Shown: positions 20,947 to 30,642 of the stretch, one piece after another
Numbering within the stretch: the first letter of the stretch is position 1
How the letters are laid out: every line of letters begins with the position of its first letter
Source of the DNA: Comamonas koreensis
GTDB lineage: Bacteria > Pseudomonadota > Gammaproteobacteria > Burkholderiales > Burkholderiaceae_C
Assembly (NCBI RefSeq): GCF_014076495.1
Contig: NZ_CP043575.1
Location: 806,001 to 870,000 of the forward strand
Length of the DNA: 64,000 nt
Direction of reading: 5' to 3'
Position numbers and translations under genes: made by a program
Notes under the pieces: model-generated
Told to the model about the DNA's origin: nothing
Databases searched by the model: none
The model's input: the letters and a program-made list of their open reading frames with translations, nothing else

Positions 20947-22643
20947 ACGATATTCGCCGCACCATCTTGTGGGTGATATTTGGTTTCTCCCTGGTCCTGC
21001 TCTGGGACAAGTGGCAAATCCACAATGGTCGCAAACCCACATTCTTCCCCACACCTGAGGTGACGGCCCAGGCGCCTGCAGATGCAGTCAGCACCGACAA
21101 CGGTCTGCCCGCTGCCAGCGCCAGCCCTGCGGCGCCTGCGAACGCCAGCAACGTGCCCGGCACGGCTGCTGCGGATGCGGCAGCCCCTGCTGCTGCACGC
21201 GAGAAGCTGACCGTGGCGTCCGACCTGCTGCGCCTGACCTTTGACAGCGAAGGCGCATCCTTGGTGGGTGCCGAGTTGCTCAAGTACGCCGACCAGGACG
21301 ACAAGACCAAGCCCGTGAAGCTGCTCGACGAGAGCGCCAACCGCGTCTACGTGGCCCAGACGGGTCTGATCGGTGGCAACTTCCCGACCCACAAGACCGC
21401 GATGACCCTCAAGCCCGGCCCGCGCGAGCTGGCCGAGGGCCAGAACGAGTTGAACGTGGTGTTCGAGTCGCCTGACCTGGGCGGCGTCAAGCTGGTCAAG
21501 ACCTGGACGCTCAAGCGCGGCGACTACGCCATTGGCTTGAAGCAGGAAGTCGTCAACACCGGCTCGGCCGCGGTCAACCCCCAGTTGTACCTGCAGCTGA
21601 CGCGCGACGGCAACAAGCCCGCTGGCGAATCCTCGTTCTACTCGACCTTTACCGGCCCGGCCGTCTACACCGAGGCCAAGAAGTACCACAAGGTCGACTT
21701 CAAGGACATCGAAAACGGCAAGACCGACAGCGTGGACAAGGCAGCGGACAACGGCTATGTGGCCATGGTGCAGCACTACTTTGCCAGCGCCTGGCTGCTG
21801 CCCCAGGGCACGCAGCGCGACATCTATGTGCGCAAGGCCGGCACCAACCTGTACTCGGTCGGCGAGATCACCCACCTGGGCGAGATCGCTCCCGGCCAGA
21901 GCAAGGCCATCGATGCGCGCCTCTTTGTGGGCCCGCAGATCGAAAAGACGCTCGAAGCCATCGCCCCTGGCCTGGAACTGGTCAAGGACTACGGCTGGGT
22001 GACGATTCTGGCCAAGCCGCTGTACTGGCTGCTCGACAAGCTGCACGGCTTCATCGGCAACTGGGGCTGGTCGATTGTGGCGCTGGTGCTGCTGCTCAAG
22101 ATTGCGTTCTACTGGCTCAATGCCAAGGCTTACGCGTCGATGGCCAAGATGAAGGCGATCAACCCCCGCATCATGGAGATGCGTGAGCGCCTCAAGGACA
22201 AGCCCCAGCAGATGCAGCAGGAGATGATGCGCATCTACCGTGAAGAGAAGGTCAACCCCATGGGCGGTTGCTTCCCGATCGTGATCCAGATTCCCGTGTT
22301 CATCGCGCTGTACTGGGTGCTGCTGTCGTCGGTGGAAATCCGCAATGCGCCCTGGATCGGCTGGATCCATGACCTGTCGGTGCCCGATCCGTTCTTCATC
22401 CTGCCCGTGCTGATGACCCTGTCGTCGCTGCTGCAGACGGCGCTGAACCCCGCACCACCGGATCCGATGCAAGCCAAGATGATGTGGATCATGCCGCTGA
22501 TGTTCAGCGTGATGTTCTTCTTCTTCCCGGCCGGTCTGGTGCTGTACTGGCTGACCAACAACGTGCTGTCGATTGCCCAGCAGTGGATCATCAATACCCG
22601 CATGGGTGTGCCACCGCAGTTCAATCTGCCAAAGTTCAAGTAG
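20943..22643 (+). CDS. yidC: Membrane protein insertase YidC
   Basis: 566 residues. An N-terminal TM (IRRTILWVIFGFSLVLLW), an Ala/Pro-rich linker, the large periplasmic domain (about 80-340), then five C-terminal hydrophobic segments. The conserved block is VNPMGGCFPIVIQIPVFIALYW, with the hydrophilic-groove Arg nearby. It inserts membrane proteins alone or with Sec. It ends at an intrinsic terminator (22699-22725). Confidence 0.98.
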   Translation: MNDIRRTILWVIFGFSLVLLWDKWQIHNGRKPTFFPTPEVTAQAPADAVSTDNGLPAASASPAAPANASNVPGTAAADAAAPAAAREKLTVASDLLRLTFDSEGASLVGAELLKYADQDDKTKPVKLLDESANRVYVAQTGLIGGNFPTHKTAMTLKPGPRELAEGQNELNVVFESPDLGGVKLVKTWTLKRGDYAIGLKQEVVNTGSAAVNPQLYLQLTRDGNKPAGESSFYSTFTGPAVYTEAKKYHKVDFKDIENGKTDSVDKAADNGYVAMVQHYFASAWLLPQGTQRDIYVRKAGTNLYSVGEITHLGEIAPGQSKAIDARLFVGPQIEKTLEAIAPGLELVKDYGWVTILAKPLYWLLDKLHGFIGNWGWSIVALVLLLKIAFYWLNAKAYASMAKMKAINPRIMEMRERLKDKPQQMQQEMMRIYREEKVNPMGGCFPIVIQIPVFIALYWVLLSSVEIRNAPWIGWIHDLSVPDPFFILPVLMTLSSLLQTALNPAPPDPMQAKMMWIMPLMFSVMFFFFPAGLVLYWLTNNVLSIAQQWIINTRMGVPPQFNLPKFK

Positions 22644-22698
22644 CCAGCATTTGTCAATGCAGGGATTGCCTAGGCGGGCATTCCCGGATACACCTCCC

Positions 22699-22725
22699 AA
22701 ACGGTCGCATTAGCGACCGTTTTTT
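22699..22725 (+). terminator. Intrinsic terminator after yidC
   Basis: ACGGTCGC-ATTA-GCGACCGT followed by TTTTT, 55 bp beyond the yidC stop. It ends the rpmH-yidC transcript and isolates the next gene. Confidence 0.85.
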
Positions 22726-22775
22726 CGTTAGCATGAGTTGTTTGAAAATGTGTTCAACAAAATAGGGGTTCAGGT

Positions 22776-24359
22776 ATGGCGAAAGTATCGGTTTTTCGAC
22801 CTAGCGCGCTGGCGCTGGCGGTGTTGCTCTGTGCGGGCGCGGCCCAGGCAGCCACCTTGCGCTGGGCAGGTGCCAATGACATCCTGACCCTGGACCCCCA
22901 CGCACAGAACCACCAGACCACCCATGCTTTCCTGCAGCAGGTCTATGAGCCGCTGGTGCGCTACGGCAAGGATTTCCAGCTGGAGCCCGCACTGGCGACC
23001 AAGTGGACCGAGGTGAGCCCCACCCAGTGGCGCTTTGAGCTGCGCAAGGGCGTCAAATTCCACGACGGCGCGCCCTTCACCGCCGATGACGTGGTGTTCT
23101 CGCTGACCCGCATCATGACCCCGCCATCGAACATGATGAGCGCCACCCAGAGCATCAAGGAAGTCAAGAAGGTCGATGACTTCACCGTCGATCTGATCCT
23201 CAAGGGCCCCAACCCCATCTTGCTGCGCGAGCTGACCGAGGCGCGCATCATGAACAAGGCCTGGGCCGAGAAGAACAACGCCGTCAAGACCCAGGACTAC
23301 GCCGGCAAGGAAGAAAGCTACTCCAGCCGCAACACCAATGGCACCGGCTCCTTTGTGGCCGTCAGCTGGCAGCCCGATGTCAAGCTGACCCTGAAGAAGA
23401 ACGCCGCCTGGTGGGACAAGCCCACCGGCAACGTCGACGAGATCGTCTTCACCCCCATCAAGTCGGCCGCCACCCGCACCGCTGCACTGATCTCCAACCA
23501 GGTCGACTTCATGGTCGACCCGCCGCCCCAGGACCAGGAGCGCATCAAGAAGACCGCTGAGTTGAAGCTGCTCGAGGGCACCGAGAACCGCACCATCTAC
23601 CTGGGCCTGGACGTGTTCCGCGACGAGCTGCCAGGCGCTGGCACGCCGGGCAAGAACCCGATGAAGGATGTGCGCGTGCGCAAGGCCATGTACATGGCCA
23701 TCGACACCGACGGCCTGCACAAGCGCACCATGCGCGGCATGTCGATCACCGCCGGCACGATGGTGGCGCCGATGGTGCATGGCTGGAGCAAGGAGCTCGA
23801 AGAGCGTGCTGCCAAGTACGACGTCGAAGGCGCCAAGAAGCTGCTGGCCGAAGCGGGTTACCCCAATGGCTTCAACCTCAAGCTCGAATGCCCGAACGAC
23901 CGCTATGTGAACGACGAGGCGATCTGCCAGGCCGTCACCGCAATGTGGACCCGCATCGGCATCAAGACCAGCCTGCAGGCGACGCCGATGGCGCAGTTCG
24001 TGACCCGCGTAATGAACTCCGACCCGAACGCCTACCTGTTCGGCTGGGGCGTGGCGACCTTTGATGCGCTTTACTCGCTTGACGCGCTGATCCACAGCAA
24101 GGGCGCCGCGGGTGGCGGCGTCTACAACGGCGGCCGCATTGCCGACAAGGAGCTGGACGCCAAGATCGACGCGATGAAGACCGAGACCGACACGGCCAAG
24201 CGCGACGCCTTGATCAACGATGCCTTGAAGATGACCAAGGACAACTTCTACACGATCCCCGTGCACCACCAGATCTTCCCCTGGGCGATGCGCAAGGGCA
24301 TCGAGACCGTCTACCGCGCCGATGCGCGCCCCATCCCCGCCTGGACTACGGTCAAGTAA
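22776..24359 (+). CDS. Orphan peptide/amino-acid ABC substrate-binding protein (family 5)
   Basis: 527 residues. A signal peptide at 1-25 (ending AAQA) and the SBP_bac_5 layout of DppA/OppA: LDPHAQNHQTTHAFLQQVYEPL, FHDGAPFTADDVVFSLTRI, and VRKAMYMAIDTDGLHK. It is a periplasmic receptor for peptides or similar solutes. No permease or ATPase gene is adjacent, so it must use a transporter encoded elsewhere. It separates yidC from mnmE, with terminators on both sides (22699-22725, 24388-24413), so it is transcribed alone. Confidence 0.9.
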   Translation: MAKVSVFRPSALALAVLLCAGAAQAATLRWAGANDILTLDPHAQNHQTTHAFLQQVYEPLVRYGKDFQLEPALATKWTEVSPTQWRFELRKGVKFHDGAPFTADDVVFSLTRIMTPPSNMMSATQSIKEVKKVDDFTVDLILKGPNPILLRELTEARIMNKAWAEKNNAVKTQDYAGKEESYSSRNTNGTGSFVAVSWQPDVKLTLKKNAAWWDKPTGNVDEIVFTPIKSAATRTAALISNQVDFMVDPPPQDQERIKKTAELKLLEGTENRTIYLGLDVFRDELPGAGTPGKNPMKDVRVRKAMYMAIDTDGLHKRTMRGMSITAGTMVAPMVHGWSKELEERAAKYDVEGAKKLLAEAGYPNGFNLKLECPNDRYVNDEAICQAVTAMWTRIGIKTSLQATPMAQFVTRVMNSDPNAYLFGWGVATFDALYSLDALIHSKGAAGGGVYNGGRIADKELDAKIDAMKTETDTAKRDALINDALKMTKDNFYTIPVHHQIFPWAMRKGIETVYRADARPIPAWTTVK

Positions 24360-24387
24360 GCGTCTCGCTGCACACTCCAACCACCCC

Positions 24388-24413
24388 AAAAGCCTGCGCC
24401 AGCAGGCTTTTTT
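24388..24413 (+). terminator. Intrinsic terminator after the SBP gene
   Basis: AAAAGCCTGC-GCCA-GCAGGCTTTTTT, 28 bp beyond the stop of the binding-protein gene. Confidence 0.85.
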
Positions 24414-24524
24414 CATGGGGCGGGGCTAAGTGCGGTGAACGAGGTCAATAGCCTGGAGTACATGGCGCCGGCCCGGTCGCCACGATAATGTGGGGCTTGC
24501 CCCACTCGCGCCAAAGACCTGCCC

Positions 24525-25994
24525 ATGCTTGCCCGCCACCACGATCCGATTGTTGCCATTGCCACTGCCCCCGGGCGCGGAGCGGTGGGCATTGTGCGCG
24601 TATCGGGCAAGGCGATTGCGCCGCTGGTTGAGCGCCTCTGCGGCAAGGCTTTGAAGCCGCGCGAAGCCACCTACCTGCCCTTTAAAGCAGCAGATGGCCA
24701 GGCCATCGACCAGGGGCTGGCGCTGTACTTTCCCGCGCCGCACAGCTACACCGGTGAGGACGTGCTGGAGCTGCAGGCCCACGGCGGCCCGGTGGTGCTG
24801 CAGCTGCTGCTGGCGCGCTGCCTGGAAGCCGCGCAGGCGGAGGCTGACAGCGGCCGGCCGCTGCTGCCGGGCCTGCGTCTGGCCGAGCCGGGGGAGTTCA
24901 CCGAGCGCGCGTTTCTGAACGACAAGATCGACCTGGCCCAGGCCGAGGCGATTGCCGATTTGATCGACGCCAGCACCGAGGCGGCCGCGCGCAGTGCCAG
25001 CCGCTCGCTGACCGGCGCCTTCTCGCAAGAGGTGCACCGCCTGCGCGATGCGCTGGTGCACCTGCGCATGCTGGTCGAGGCCACCCTGGATTTCCCCGAG
25101 GAGGAGATCGATTTTTTACAAAAAGCCGATGCCTATGGCCAGCTGGACCAGCTGCGCGCCACCGTGCAGGCTGTCATGCAGCGCACCCGCCAGGGCGCCT
25201 TGCTGCGCGAGGGCATCCAAGTGGTGATTGCCGGCCAGCCCAATGCCGGCAAAAGCTCCTTGCTCAATGCGCTCGCTGGCGCCGAGCTGGCCATCGTCAC
25301 CCCCATTGCCGGCACTACGCGCGACAAGGTCACGCAAACCATCCAGATCGAAGGCGTGCCCCTGCATGTGATCGACACCGCCGGCCTGCGCGAGAGCAGT
25401 GACGAGGTCGAGCGCATCGGCATTGCCCGCGCATGGGAAGAAATCGCCGCCGCCGACGCGGTACTCTTCTTGCACGACCTGACCCGCATGGCCCAGGCCG
25501 ACTATGCCCAGGCCGACCGCGAGATTGCCGCCACCTTGCAGCAGCAACTGCCTGCCACGGTGCCCGTGCTGCAGGTCTGGAACAAGGCCGACGCACTGAC
25601 CCCCGATGAGGCGCACCGCCAAAGCGCCGAGGCCGCCGCCCAGTTCAGCACCCTGGCTGCTGCTGCCGCTGCAGGCGACCAGGCCCCGCTGGTGCTGTCG
25701 GCCAAAACCGGCGCGGGCCTGGACACCCTGCGCCAGCAGCTGCTGGCCATGGCCGGCTGGCAGCCCGCCGCCGAAGGCACCTACATCGCCCGCGCCCGCC
25801 ATGTGCAGGCGCTGCAGCAGGTCGAAGAGCACCTGGACATCGCCCATGCCCAGCTGCATGTCGACAGCCCCGCCCTCGACCTGCTGGCCGAAGAGCTGCG
25901 CCTGGCCCAGCAATCACTCAATGCGATCACCGGCGAGTTCACATCGGATGATTTGCTGGGGGTGATTTTTTCGAGTTTTTGTATTGGCAAATAA
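24525..25994 (+). CDS. mnmE: tRNA modification GTPase MnmE
   Basis: 489 residues. The N-terminal folate-binding domain ([14 protein letters not shown] start, [15 protein letters not shown]), a helical domain, and the inserted G domain with G1 [11 protein letters not shown]3 DTAGLRES and NKAD. It ends in the catalytic CIGK. With MnmG it installs the 5-carboxymethylaminomethyl group on wobble uridine 34 of certain tRNAs. It is complete. The gene is transcribed alone after the terminator of the preceding gene. Confidence 0.98.
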   Translation: MLARHHDPIVAIATAPGRGAVGIVRVSGKAIAPLVERLCGKALKPREATYLPFKAADGQAIDQGLALYFPAPHSYTGEDVLELQAHGGPVVLQLLLARCLEAAQAEADSGRPLLPGLRLAEPGEFTERAFLNDKIDLAQAEAIADLIDASTEAAARSASRSLTGAFSQEVHRLRDALVHLRMLVEATLDFPEEEIDFLQKADAYGQLDQLRATVQAVMQRTRQGALLREGIQVVIAGQPNAGKSSLLNALAGAELAIVTPIAGTTRDKVTQTIQIEGVPLHVIDTAGLRESSDEVERIGIARAWEEIAAADAVLFLHDLTRMAQADYAQADREIAATLQQQLPATVPVLQVWNKADALTPDEAHRQSAEAAAQFSTLAAAAAAGDQAPLVLSAKTGAGLDTLRQQLLAMAGWQPAAEGTYIARARHVQALQQVEEHLDIAHAQLHVDSPALDLLAEELRLAQQSLNAITGEFTSDDLLGVIFSSFCIGK

Positions 25995-26008
25995 GCCTTG
26001 CCGCGCGT

Positions 26009-26248
26009 TTAGCTTGCAGCGCTAGCGGCGCTGTCTGCCGCCACCCGAGGCAGCACCAGCACCGCCTCCAACCCACCCCCATCCGCGTCGCGCAGCAACA
26101 GCTCACCCCCATGGGCCTGCGCCACCGTCTGCGCGATCGACAGCCCCAGCCCCACGCCGCCGGATGCGGCATTGCGGGAGTGCTCCATGCGGTAGTAGGG
26201 CTCCAGCACCCGTTCGCGCTGTGCGGCAAGCTGGTGGTTGTCGACTCA
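26009..26248 (-). pseudogene. C-terminal fragment of a sensor histidine kinase
   Basis: About 80 codons in one minus-strand frame encode the end of an HATPase_c domain: VDN at the N-box side, LEPYYRMEHSRN, the G-box ASGGVGLGLSIAQTVAQAHGG and a final ELLLRDADGGGLEAVLVLP strand. A TGA codon lies immediately before VDN, and no dimerisation or sensor domain, nor a response regulator, is seen. So only the last part of an EnvZ-like kinase remains. It lies between mnmE and the methyltransferase gene, whose 3' end approaches it. Confidence 0.8.
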
Positions 26249-26271
26249 GCGGACCAGCCTGCCGCCCAGGC

Positions 26272-27198
26272 TTAGCTGGGCATGCGGTAGGCCAGCACCT
26301 TGAGCGCCCGGTCGGGCGAGACATCGGCAAAGATGGCTGGGTTGGCCACCTGCTCGATGAACTCCAGCTCCGGCACCAGCGCGGCCATCTGGTCTTGCAA
26401 AAAGGCCAGCGGCAGCTCGGGGGCGTTGAGGCAGAGCAGCGCAAAGCCGCCCGGCGCCAGCAGGTCGGGCAGGCGCTTGATCAGGCGCGCGTAATCCTTG
26501 GTGGCGACAAAGCTGCCCTTTTGGTAGCTGGGCGGGTCCATGATCACCAGCTGGTAAGGGCCGGTGCGGGTGATCTTGCCCCAGCTGCTGAAAATGTCAT
26601 GGCCCCAGAACTGGCCACCGGCGAGCTGGTTGAGGCGGTGGTTCTGCTGGCCGCTGGCCAAGGCCGCCTTGCTCATGTCGATATTGACCACCTGGCCGGC
26701 GCCGGCCTGCAGCGCCGCCACCGAAAAGGCGCAGGTGTAGGCAAACAGGTTGAGCACGGTGCAGCGCTCGGGATCGGGCTGGCGCGCGATGAACTGGCGC
26801 ACCCAGCGCCGGCCTTCGGCCATGTCCAGAAACAGGCCATGGTTTTGGCCGCGCAGCACATGCACCAGGTAGCGGGCATCGTCTTCCTGCACCGTATGGG
26901 GCTCGGGCAGGCTACCCTGGACCAGGCGGGTTTCGGCCGCGCCCAGCGCCCGGCATTGGTAGACCCAGGTCAGCGGCTCGCCCGGGTAGAGCTGCTGCCA
27001 GCGCTGCTGCAGCGCATCGCCCACGCTTTGCAGCGCCTCGTCGGCCAGCGGTGCAAAGCTGGTCAGCACCGCCGCCGGTGGGTACAGGTCCAGCGACAGG
27101 TGTTCGCAACCGGGAAACAGGCCGCCTCGCCCGTGGAAGAGGCGTTGGGCCTGCTGGCTCGCGGGCAGGGTGGCGATGGCCTCTAGTAATGCATGCAT
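26272..27198 (-). CDS. Class I SAM-dependent methyltransferase (RlmI/RlmK-like)
   Basis: 308 residues. A middle SAM-binding motif VLNLFAYTCAFSVAALQAGA (motif I, around 145-165), then VVNIDMSKAAL (acidic residue for the ribose), and the NPPF-type motif as VIMDPPSYQKGSF. Such COG1092-type enzymes methylate 23S rRNA cytosine or guanine. The N-terminal RNA-binding PUA domain of RlmI is absent or replaced by a short region, so the exact target is uncertain. The start is the second of two overlapping ATG codons (27198). Confidence 0.8.
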   Translation of the reverse strand: MHALLEAIATLPASQQAQRLFHGRGGLFPGCEHLSLDLYPPAAVLTSFAPLADEALQSVGDALQQRWQQLYPGEPLTWVYQCRALGAAETRLVQGSLPEPHTVQEDDARYLVHVLRGQNHGLFLDMAEGRRWVRQFIARQPDPERCTVLNLFAYTCAFSVAALQAGAGQVVNIDMSKAALASGQQNHRLNQLAGGQFWGHDIFSSWGKITRTGPYQLVIMDPPSYQKGSFVATKDYARLIKRLPDLLAPGGFALLCLNAPELPLAFLQDQMAALVPELEFIEQVANPAIFADVSPDRALKVLAYRMPS

Positions 27199-27355
27199 GG
27201 AATCTGAAAAACGTCTAGGAGAGAAGGTGGGAGGCGGCGTGCTTGGTCAGGAATTGTGGACTGGACGATACTTCTTACAAATTTTTGCCCAGCCGCCCAG
27301 CCATTGTGCAGCCACTCGGTTAGATTTATTGGATTAGGAATTTCGATAAATCACT

Positions 27356-27367
27356 GGTGGGCCCACC
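27356..27367. promoter_or_regulatory. Perfect 12-bp palindrome before the cNMP-binding gene
   Basis: GGTGGGCCCACC, 24 bp upstream of the ATG at 27392 and just before the ribosome site. It could be an operator or an RNA hairpin; no matching regulator is known here. Confidence 0.3.
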
Positions 27368-27391
27368 GCCAGGATTGCGGAGGAGGATTTC

Positions 27392-27868
27392 ATGTTCAGT
27401 AGCGCCAATGACATCAAGCCCCTGGTGGCGGCCATCAACAACTGCCAGGACGAGGAAAGCATGATCAACCCGCTGACGGCTGCGCAGTGGGAGATTCTCG
27501 CGCCGTACCTGACGCAGACCCAGCTGGCCGCATCGCAGGTGCTGTTTCAGCAAGGCACGCAGGAGCGCACCTTGTTTTTCGTCGAAAGCGGCAGCCTCAG
27601 CGTGCATTTCGAGGACGAAAAGCAGCGCATTCGCCTGGCGATCGTCGGCGCGGGCTCCATTGTCGGCGAAGGCGCGTTCTTCTCGCACCAACCGCGCAAT
27701 GCCACCGTGCAGGCCGTGGCTGGCTGCCGCCTCTGGGGGCTGTCTAGCATCCGCTTTACCGAGCTGTGCAACCGCCAGCCCACGGTGGCCGTCGCGCTGG
27801 CCATGGCGGCCGGATCGGTGCTGGCCAAGCGCCTGGGCAACCGCAAACGCCGCGTAGCCGCAACATAA
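27392..27868 (+). CDS. Stand-alone cyclic-nucleotide-binding domain protein
   Basis: 158 residues. Residues about 30-140 are a CRP-like cNMP fold: LAPYLTQTQLAASQVLFQQG, LFFVESGSLSVHF, and the phosphate-binding cassette region GSIVGEGAFFSHQPRNATVQA with the Arg that contacts the nucleotide phosphate in family members. The helix-turn-helix domain of CRP/FNR regulators is missing and the protein ends in a basic tail. So it is probably a cNMP sensor acting on a partner. A strong ribosome site (GGAGGAGGATTTC) precedes ATG. The ligand may be cAMP, cGMP or none. Confidence 0.85.
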   Translation: MFSSANDIKPLVAAINNCQDEESMINPLTAAQWEILAPYLTQTQLAASQVLFQQGTQERTLFFVESGSLSVHFEDEKQRIRLAIVGAGSIVGEGAFFSHQPRNATVQAVAGCRLWGLSSIRFTELCNRQPTVAVALAMAAGSVLAKRLGNRKRRVAAT

Positions 27869-28114
27869 AAGCTTGGCATTGGTCAAATCGCACGCGCTTT
27901 TCTGACAAGTGTATGCAATACTCCTTCCTACAATTACAAACGCCTGTTGCGCGATGAAACGGGTGACCATGTGAGCGTCGCGGACACCGCCCAGCACACC
28001 GCAGGTATACGGTGGGCACCAAGTCTGGCCGTCAAGGCTTGATGCTGACGGCGGAGCAACCACGTTGCAAGGCTTGTGTCTGGGGCACAAATTCTGATCA
28101 GGGTAGGGAGTGGC

Positions 28115-28918
28115 ATGTCTATATTTGCCAAATGGTTCAGTCGACCAGAAAAAAAATCGGCCTTTGCGCCCCTGGGGCCGCAAACCATGTTTGCCGAGCC
28201 AATGGGTATGGGCCAGCACGATATGCTGGCCGCCCAGAGCCCCTTGGTGGCCGCCAGGCCCATGGCTGCGGCACCGCAGCACGACAGCGCCGCGCCGCGT
28301 CCCGGTGAGCGTTCGGCCCGCCGGGAGATGGTGTATTCGGCCGTGCGCGAATCGATGGTGCGCTCGGGCATTCTGTCGGCAGGTTACAAATTCAAGGTGC
28401 TGGCGCTGGACAAGCGCGCCACGCAGTTCATCGTGATGGTGGATCTGGCCCAGCAGTACTGCGCCTCGCCCGACAAGCTCACCCAGATCGAGGCCTTGAT
28501 CGCCTACTCGGCCAAAACCCGTTTCGAGATTGTGATCACCTCGGTTTACTGGCGTCTCAATGCCCAGCTGGGTGTCGCCAGCACCAAGGCCCCCAGTGCG
28601 GTCACCGCGCCCCAGCCGGCCGTGGTGCCGGTGCCGCTGGGCATGGACCCGGTCGATGAAGCGGAGATTGCCGCCTTCAAGAAAGCCTTGCTCGAGGCGG
28701 CGCTGAACCCGGTGCCTGCGCTCGACGGCGCATCGCCCGCAAGCCGCGCTGCCACCAGTGCGGCGCCCCGGCCCGCGCCGATTGTTCCGCCCGCGCGCAG
28801 CGCCGCGCACAATGCCCAGATCGCTCGGGAGGCCGCGCAACGCGGCGGTGCGCCTGCGCCCACGGCAGACACCAGCTTTGGCGGCCTGAGCAATACCCAG
28901 TACGGCGACCTGCACTGA
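28115..28918 (+). CDS. Conserved hypothetical protein with Ala/Pro-rich tail
   Basis: 267 residues, no signal peptide. After a Met/Ala-rich start, residues about 85-165 form a folded block (MVYSAVRESMVRSGILSAGYKFKVLALD and QFIVMVDLAQQYC). The last 100 residues are Ala/Pro-rich and likely disordered (APRPAPIVPPARSAA). The ATG at 28115 has AGGGAG before it. No known domain was recognised. It is flanked by a cNMP-binding gene and apt on the other strand; the function is unknown. Confidence 0.7.
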   Translation: MSIFAKWFSRPEKKSAFAPLGPQTMFAEPMGMGQHDMLAAQSPLVAARPMAAAPQHDSAAPRPGERSARREMVYSAVRESMVRSGILSAGYKFKVLALDKRATQFIVMVDLAQQYCASPDKLTQIEALIAYSAKTRFEIVITSVYWRLNAQLGVASTKAPSAVTAPQPAVVPVPLGMDPVDEAEIAAFKKALLEAALNPVPALDGASPASRAATSAAPRPAPIVPPARSAAHNAQIAREAAQRGGAPAPTADTSFGGLSNTQYGDLH

Positions 28919-28949
28919 GCGCCTGCACCGCAGCGGCGGTGACTGGGGC

Positions 28950-29504
28950 TCAGTGCCCTGCGAAATCCACCAGCGTGAACAGCGGCAGACCCGCATCGGT
29001 CAGCCGCTTGGAGCCGCCCAGCTCCGGCAGGTCGACAATCGCAGCGCCCTCCATCACCTGGGCGCCCAGCTTCTCCAGCAGCTTCTTGCCGGCCATCATC
29101 GTGCCGCCAGTGGCAATCAGGTCATCGACCAGCAGCACCTTGTCGCCGGGCTTGACCGCATCGGCATGCAACTCGACCGTGGCACTGCCGTATTCGAGCT
29201 CATAGGTTTCCTCCACCGTGGTGAAGGGCAGCTTGCCCTTTTTGCGGATGGGCACAAAGCCCACCTTGAGCTGGTAGGCGATGACGGCACCGAGGATAAA
29301 GCCGCGCGCATCGAGACCGGCCACCACATCGGGGCGCATGTCGCGCGACATGTAGCGGTGCACAAAGGCATCGATCAGCACATGGAAGACCTGCGGGTTC
29401 TGCAGCAGCGGGGTGATGTCCCGGAACTGCACGCCCGGCGCTGGCCAATCGGGAACGGTGCGGATGTGGTGACGCAAAAAGGCGTTGACGTCGGGAGCGT
29501 GCAT
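28950..29504 (-). CDS. apt: Adenine phosphoribosyltransferase
   Basis: 184 residues from ATG 29504. The PRPP-binding motif is [14 protein letters not shown] and the substrate region is [10 protein letters not shown] with [11 protein letters not shown], all typical of Apt. It converts adenine and PRPP to AMP in purine salvage. It is divergent from kdsD across about 140 bp, where each probably has its own promoter. Confidence 0.95.
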   Translation of the reverse strand: MHAPDVNAFLRHHIRTVPDWPAPGVQFRDITPLLQNPQVFHVLIDAFVHRYMSRDMRPDVVAGLDARGFILGAVIAYQLKVGFVPIRKKGKLPFTTVEETYELEYGSATVELHADAVKPGDKVLLVDDLIATGGTMMAGKKLLEKLGAQVMEGAAIVDLPELGGSKRLTDAGLPLFTLVDFAGH

Positions 29505-29643
29505 GGTGGGCGGGCAGAAAAGGGGAGGAGCCGCCATGGTAGTCCAACTGCGGCAGCTGCAACCGGCACCCGCCGCAGGTTAAGCATGTTTGGCAATGAC
29601 CCGCACCGGCCGGGGCGCGGGCGCTCCGATAAAATCAGCCTCC

Positions 29644-30642
29644 ATGAGCACCCTACAGCCCAAGCGCCCCGTGGAAGCGGCGCAGATTCTGCGCCTGGCG
29701 GCGTCTACCTTTGCGATCGAGGCCGAGGCCATTGCGGCACTGACGCAGCGCCTGGACGACAACTTTGTCCAGGTCGTGCAGCGCATGCTGGACATTCCCG
29801 GGCGTGTGGTGGTCACTGGCATGGGCAAGAGCGGCCATGTGGGGCGCAAGATTGCGGCCACCCTGGCATCGACCGGCACGCCGGCATTCTTTGTGCACCC
29901 GGGCGAGGCCAGCCATGGCGATCTGGGCATGGTCACGGGCCAGGATCTGGTGCTGGCCATCTCCAACAGCGGCGAGAGTGGCGAGATTTCCGTGCTGCTG
30001 CCGGTGCTCAAGCGCCTGGGCGTGCCCGTGGTGGCGATGACGGGCAACCTGCAGTCCTCGATGGCGCGCCATGCCGACTGGGTGCTCAACACCCAGGTCG
30101 ACAAGGAGGCCTGCCCGCTGAACCTGGCCCCCACGGCCAGCACCACCGCGCAAATGGCGATGGGCGATGCGCTGGCCGTGGCGCTGCTGGATGCGCGCGG
30201 CTTCAAGGCCGAGGATTTTGCCCGCTCCCACCCCGGTGGCGCGCTGGGCCGCCGCCTGCTCACCCATGTGTCTGATGTGATGCGCAGCGGCGATGCGCTG
30301 CCCACGGTGCTGCCCAGCGCCAGCTTCAGCGACCTGATGCGTGAGATGAGTGCCAAGGGCATGGGCGCGGCTGCCATCGTCGATGCGCATGGCCTGCTGC
30401 AGGGCGTGTTTACCGATGGCGATCTGCGCCGCCGTATTGAGGCTGGTGCCGACTTGCGCGGCCTGACCGCTGCCGAGGTGATGCATGCCACGCCGCGCCA
30501 GATCTCGGCCGACGCATTGGCGGCCGACGCCGCTGCGTTGATGGAGGCCCACCGCATCACCAGCGTGCTGGTGACCGATGCGGACCAGCGCCTGGTGGGC
30601 ATCGTGCATGTGGGTGATCTGATGCGGGCCAAGGTGATCTGA
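29644..30642 (+). CDS. kdsD: Arabinose-5-phosphate isomerase KdsD
   Basis: 332 residues. A sugar-isomerase (SIS) domain at about 40-175 (VVVTGMGKSGHVGRKIAATLASTGTP split by GEASHGDLGM and ISNSGESGE), then two CBS domains. It converts ribulose-5-phosphate to arabinose-5-phosphate, the first step to Kdo for lipopolysaccharide. The start at 29644 gives MSTLQPKR. The stop codon overlaps the start of kdsC (30640-30644), so the two are coupled. Confidence 0.95.
   Translation: MSTLQPKRPVEAAQILRLAASTFAIEAEAIAALTQRLDDNFVQVVQRMLDIPGRVVVTGMGKSGHVGRKIAATLASTGTPAFFVHPGEASHGDLGMVTGQDLVLAISNSGESGEISVLLPVLKRLGVPVVAMTGNLQSSMARHADWVLNTQVDKEACPLNLAPTASTTAQMAMGDALAVALLDARGFKAEDFARSHPGGALGRRLLTHVSDVMRSGDALPTVLPSASFSDLMREMSAKGMGAAAIVDAHGLLQGVFTDGDLRRRIEAGADLRGLTAAEVMHATPRQISADALAADAAALMEAHRITSVLVTDADQRLVGIVHVGDLMRAKVI

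Noticed and set aside
20805..22700. Open frame opposite yidC
   Set aside because: Shadow of yidC, His/Gln/Gly-rich, no domain.
27326..28996. Open frame opposite the cNMP-binding and 28115 genes
   Set aside because: It spans two plus-strand genes and their intergenic region; the plus-strand cNMP fold is clear and has a strong ribosome site.
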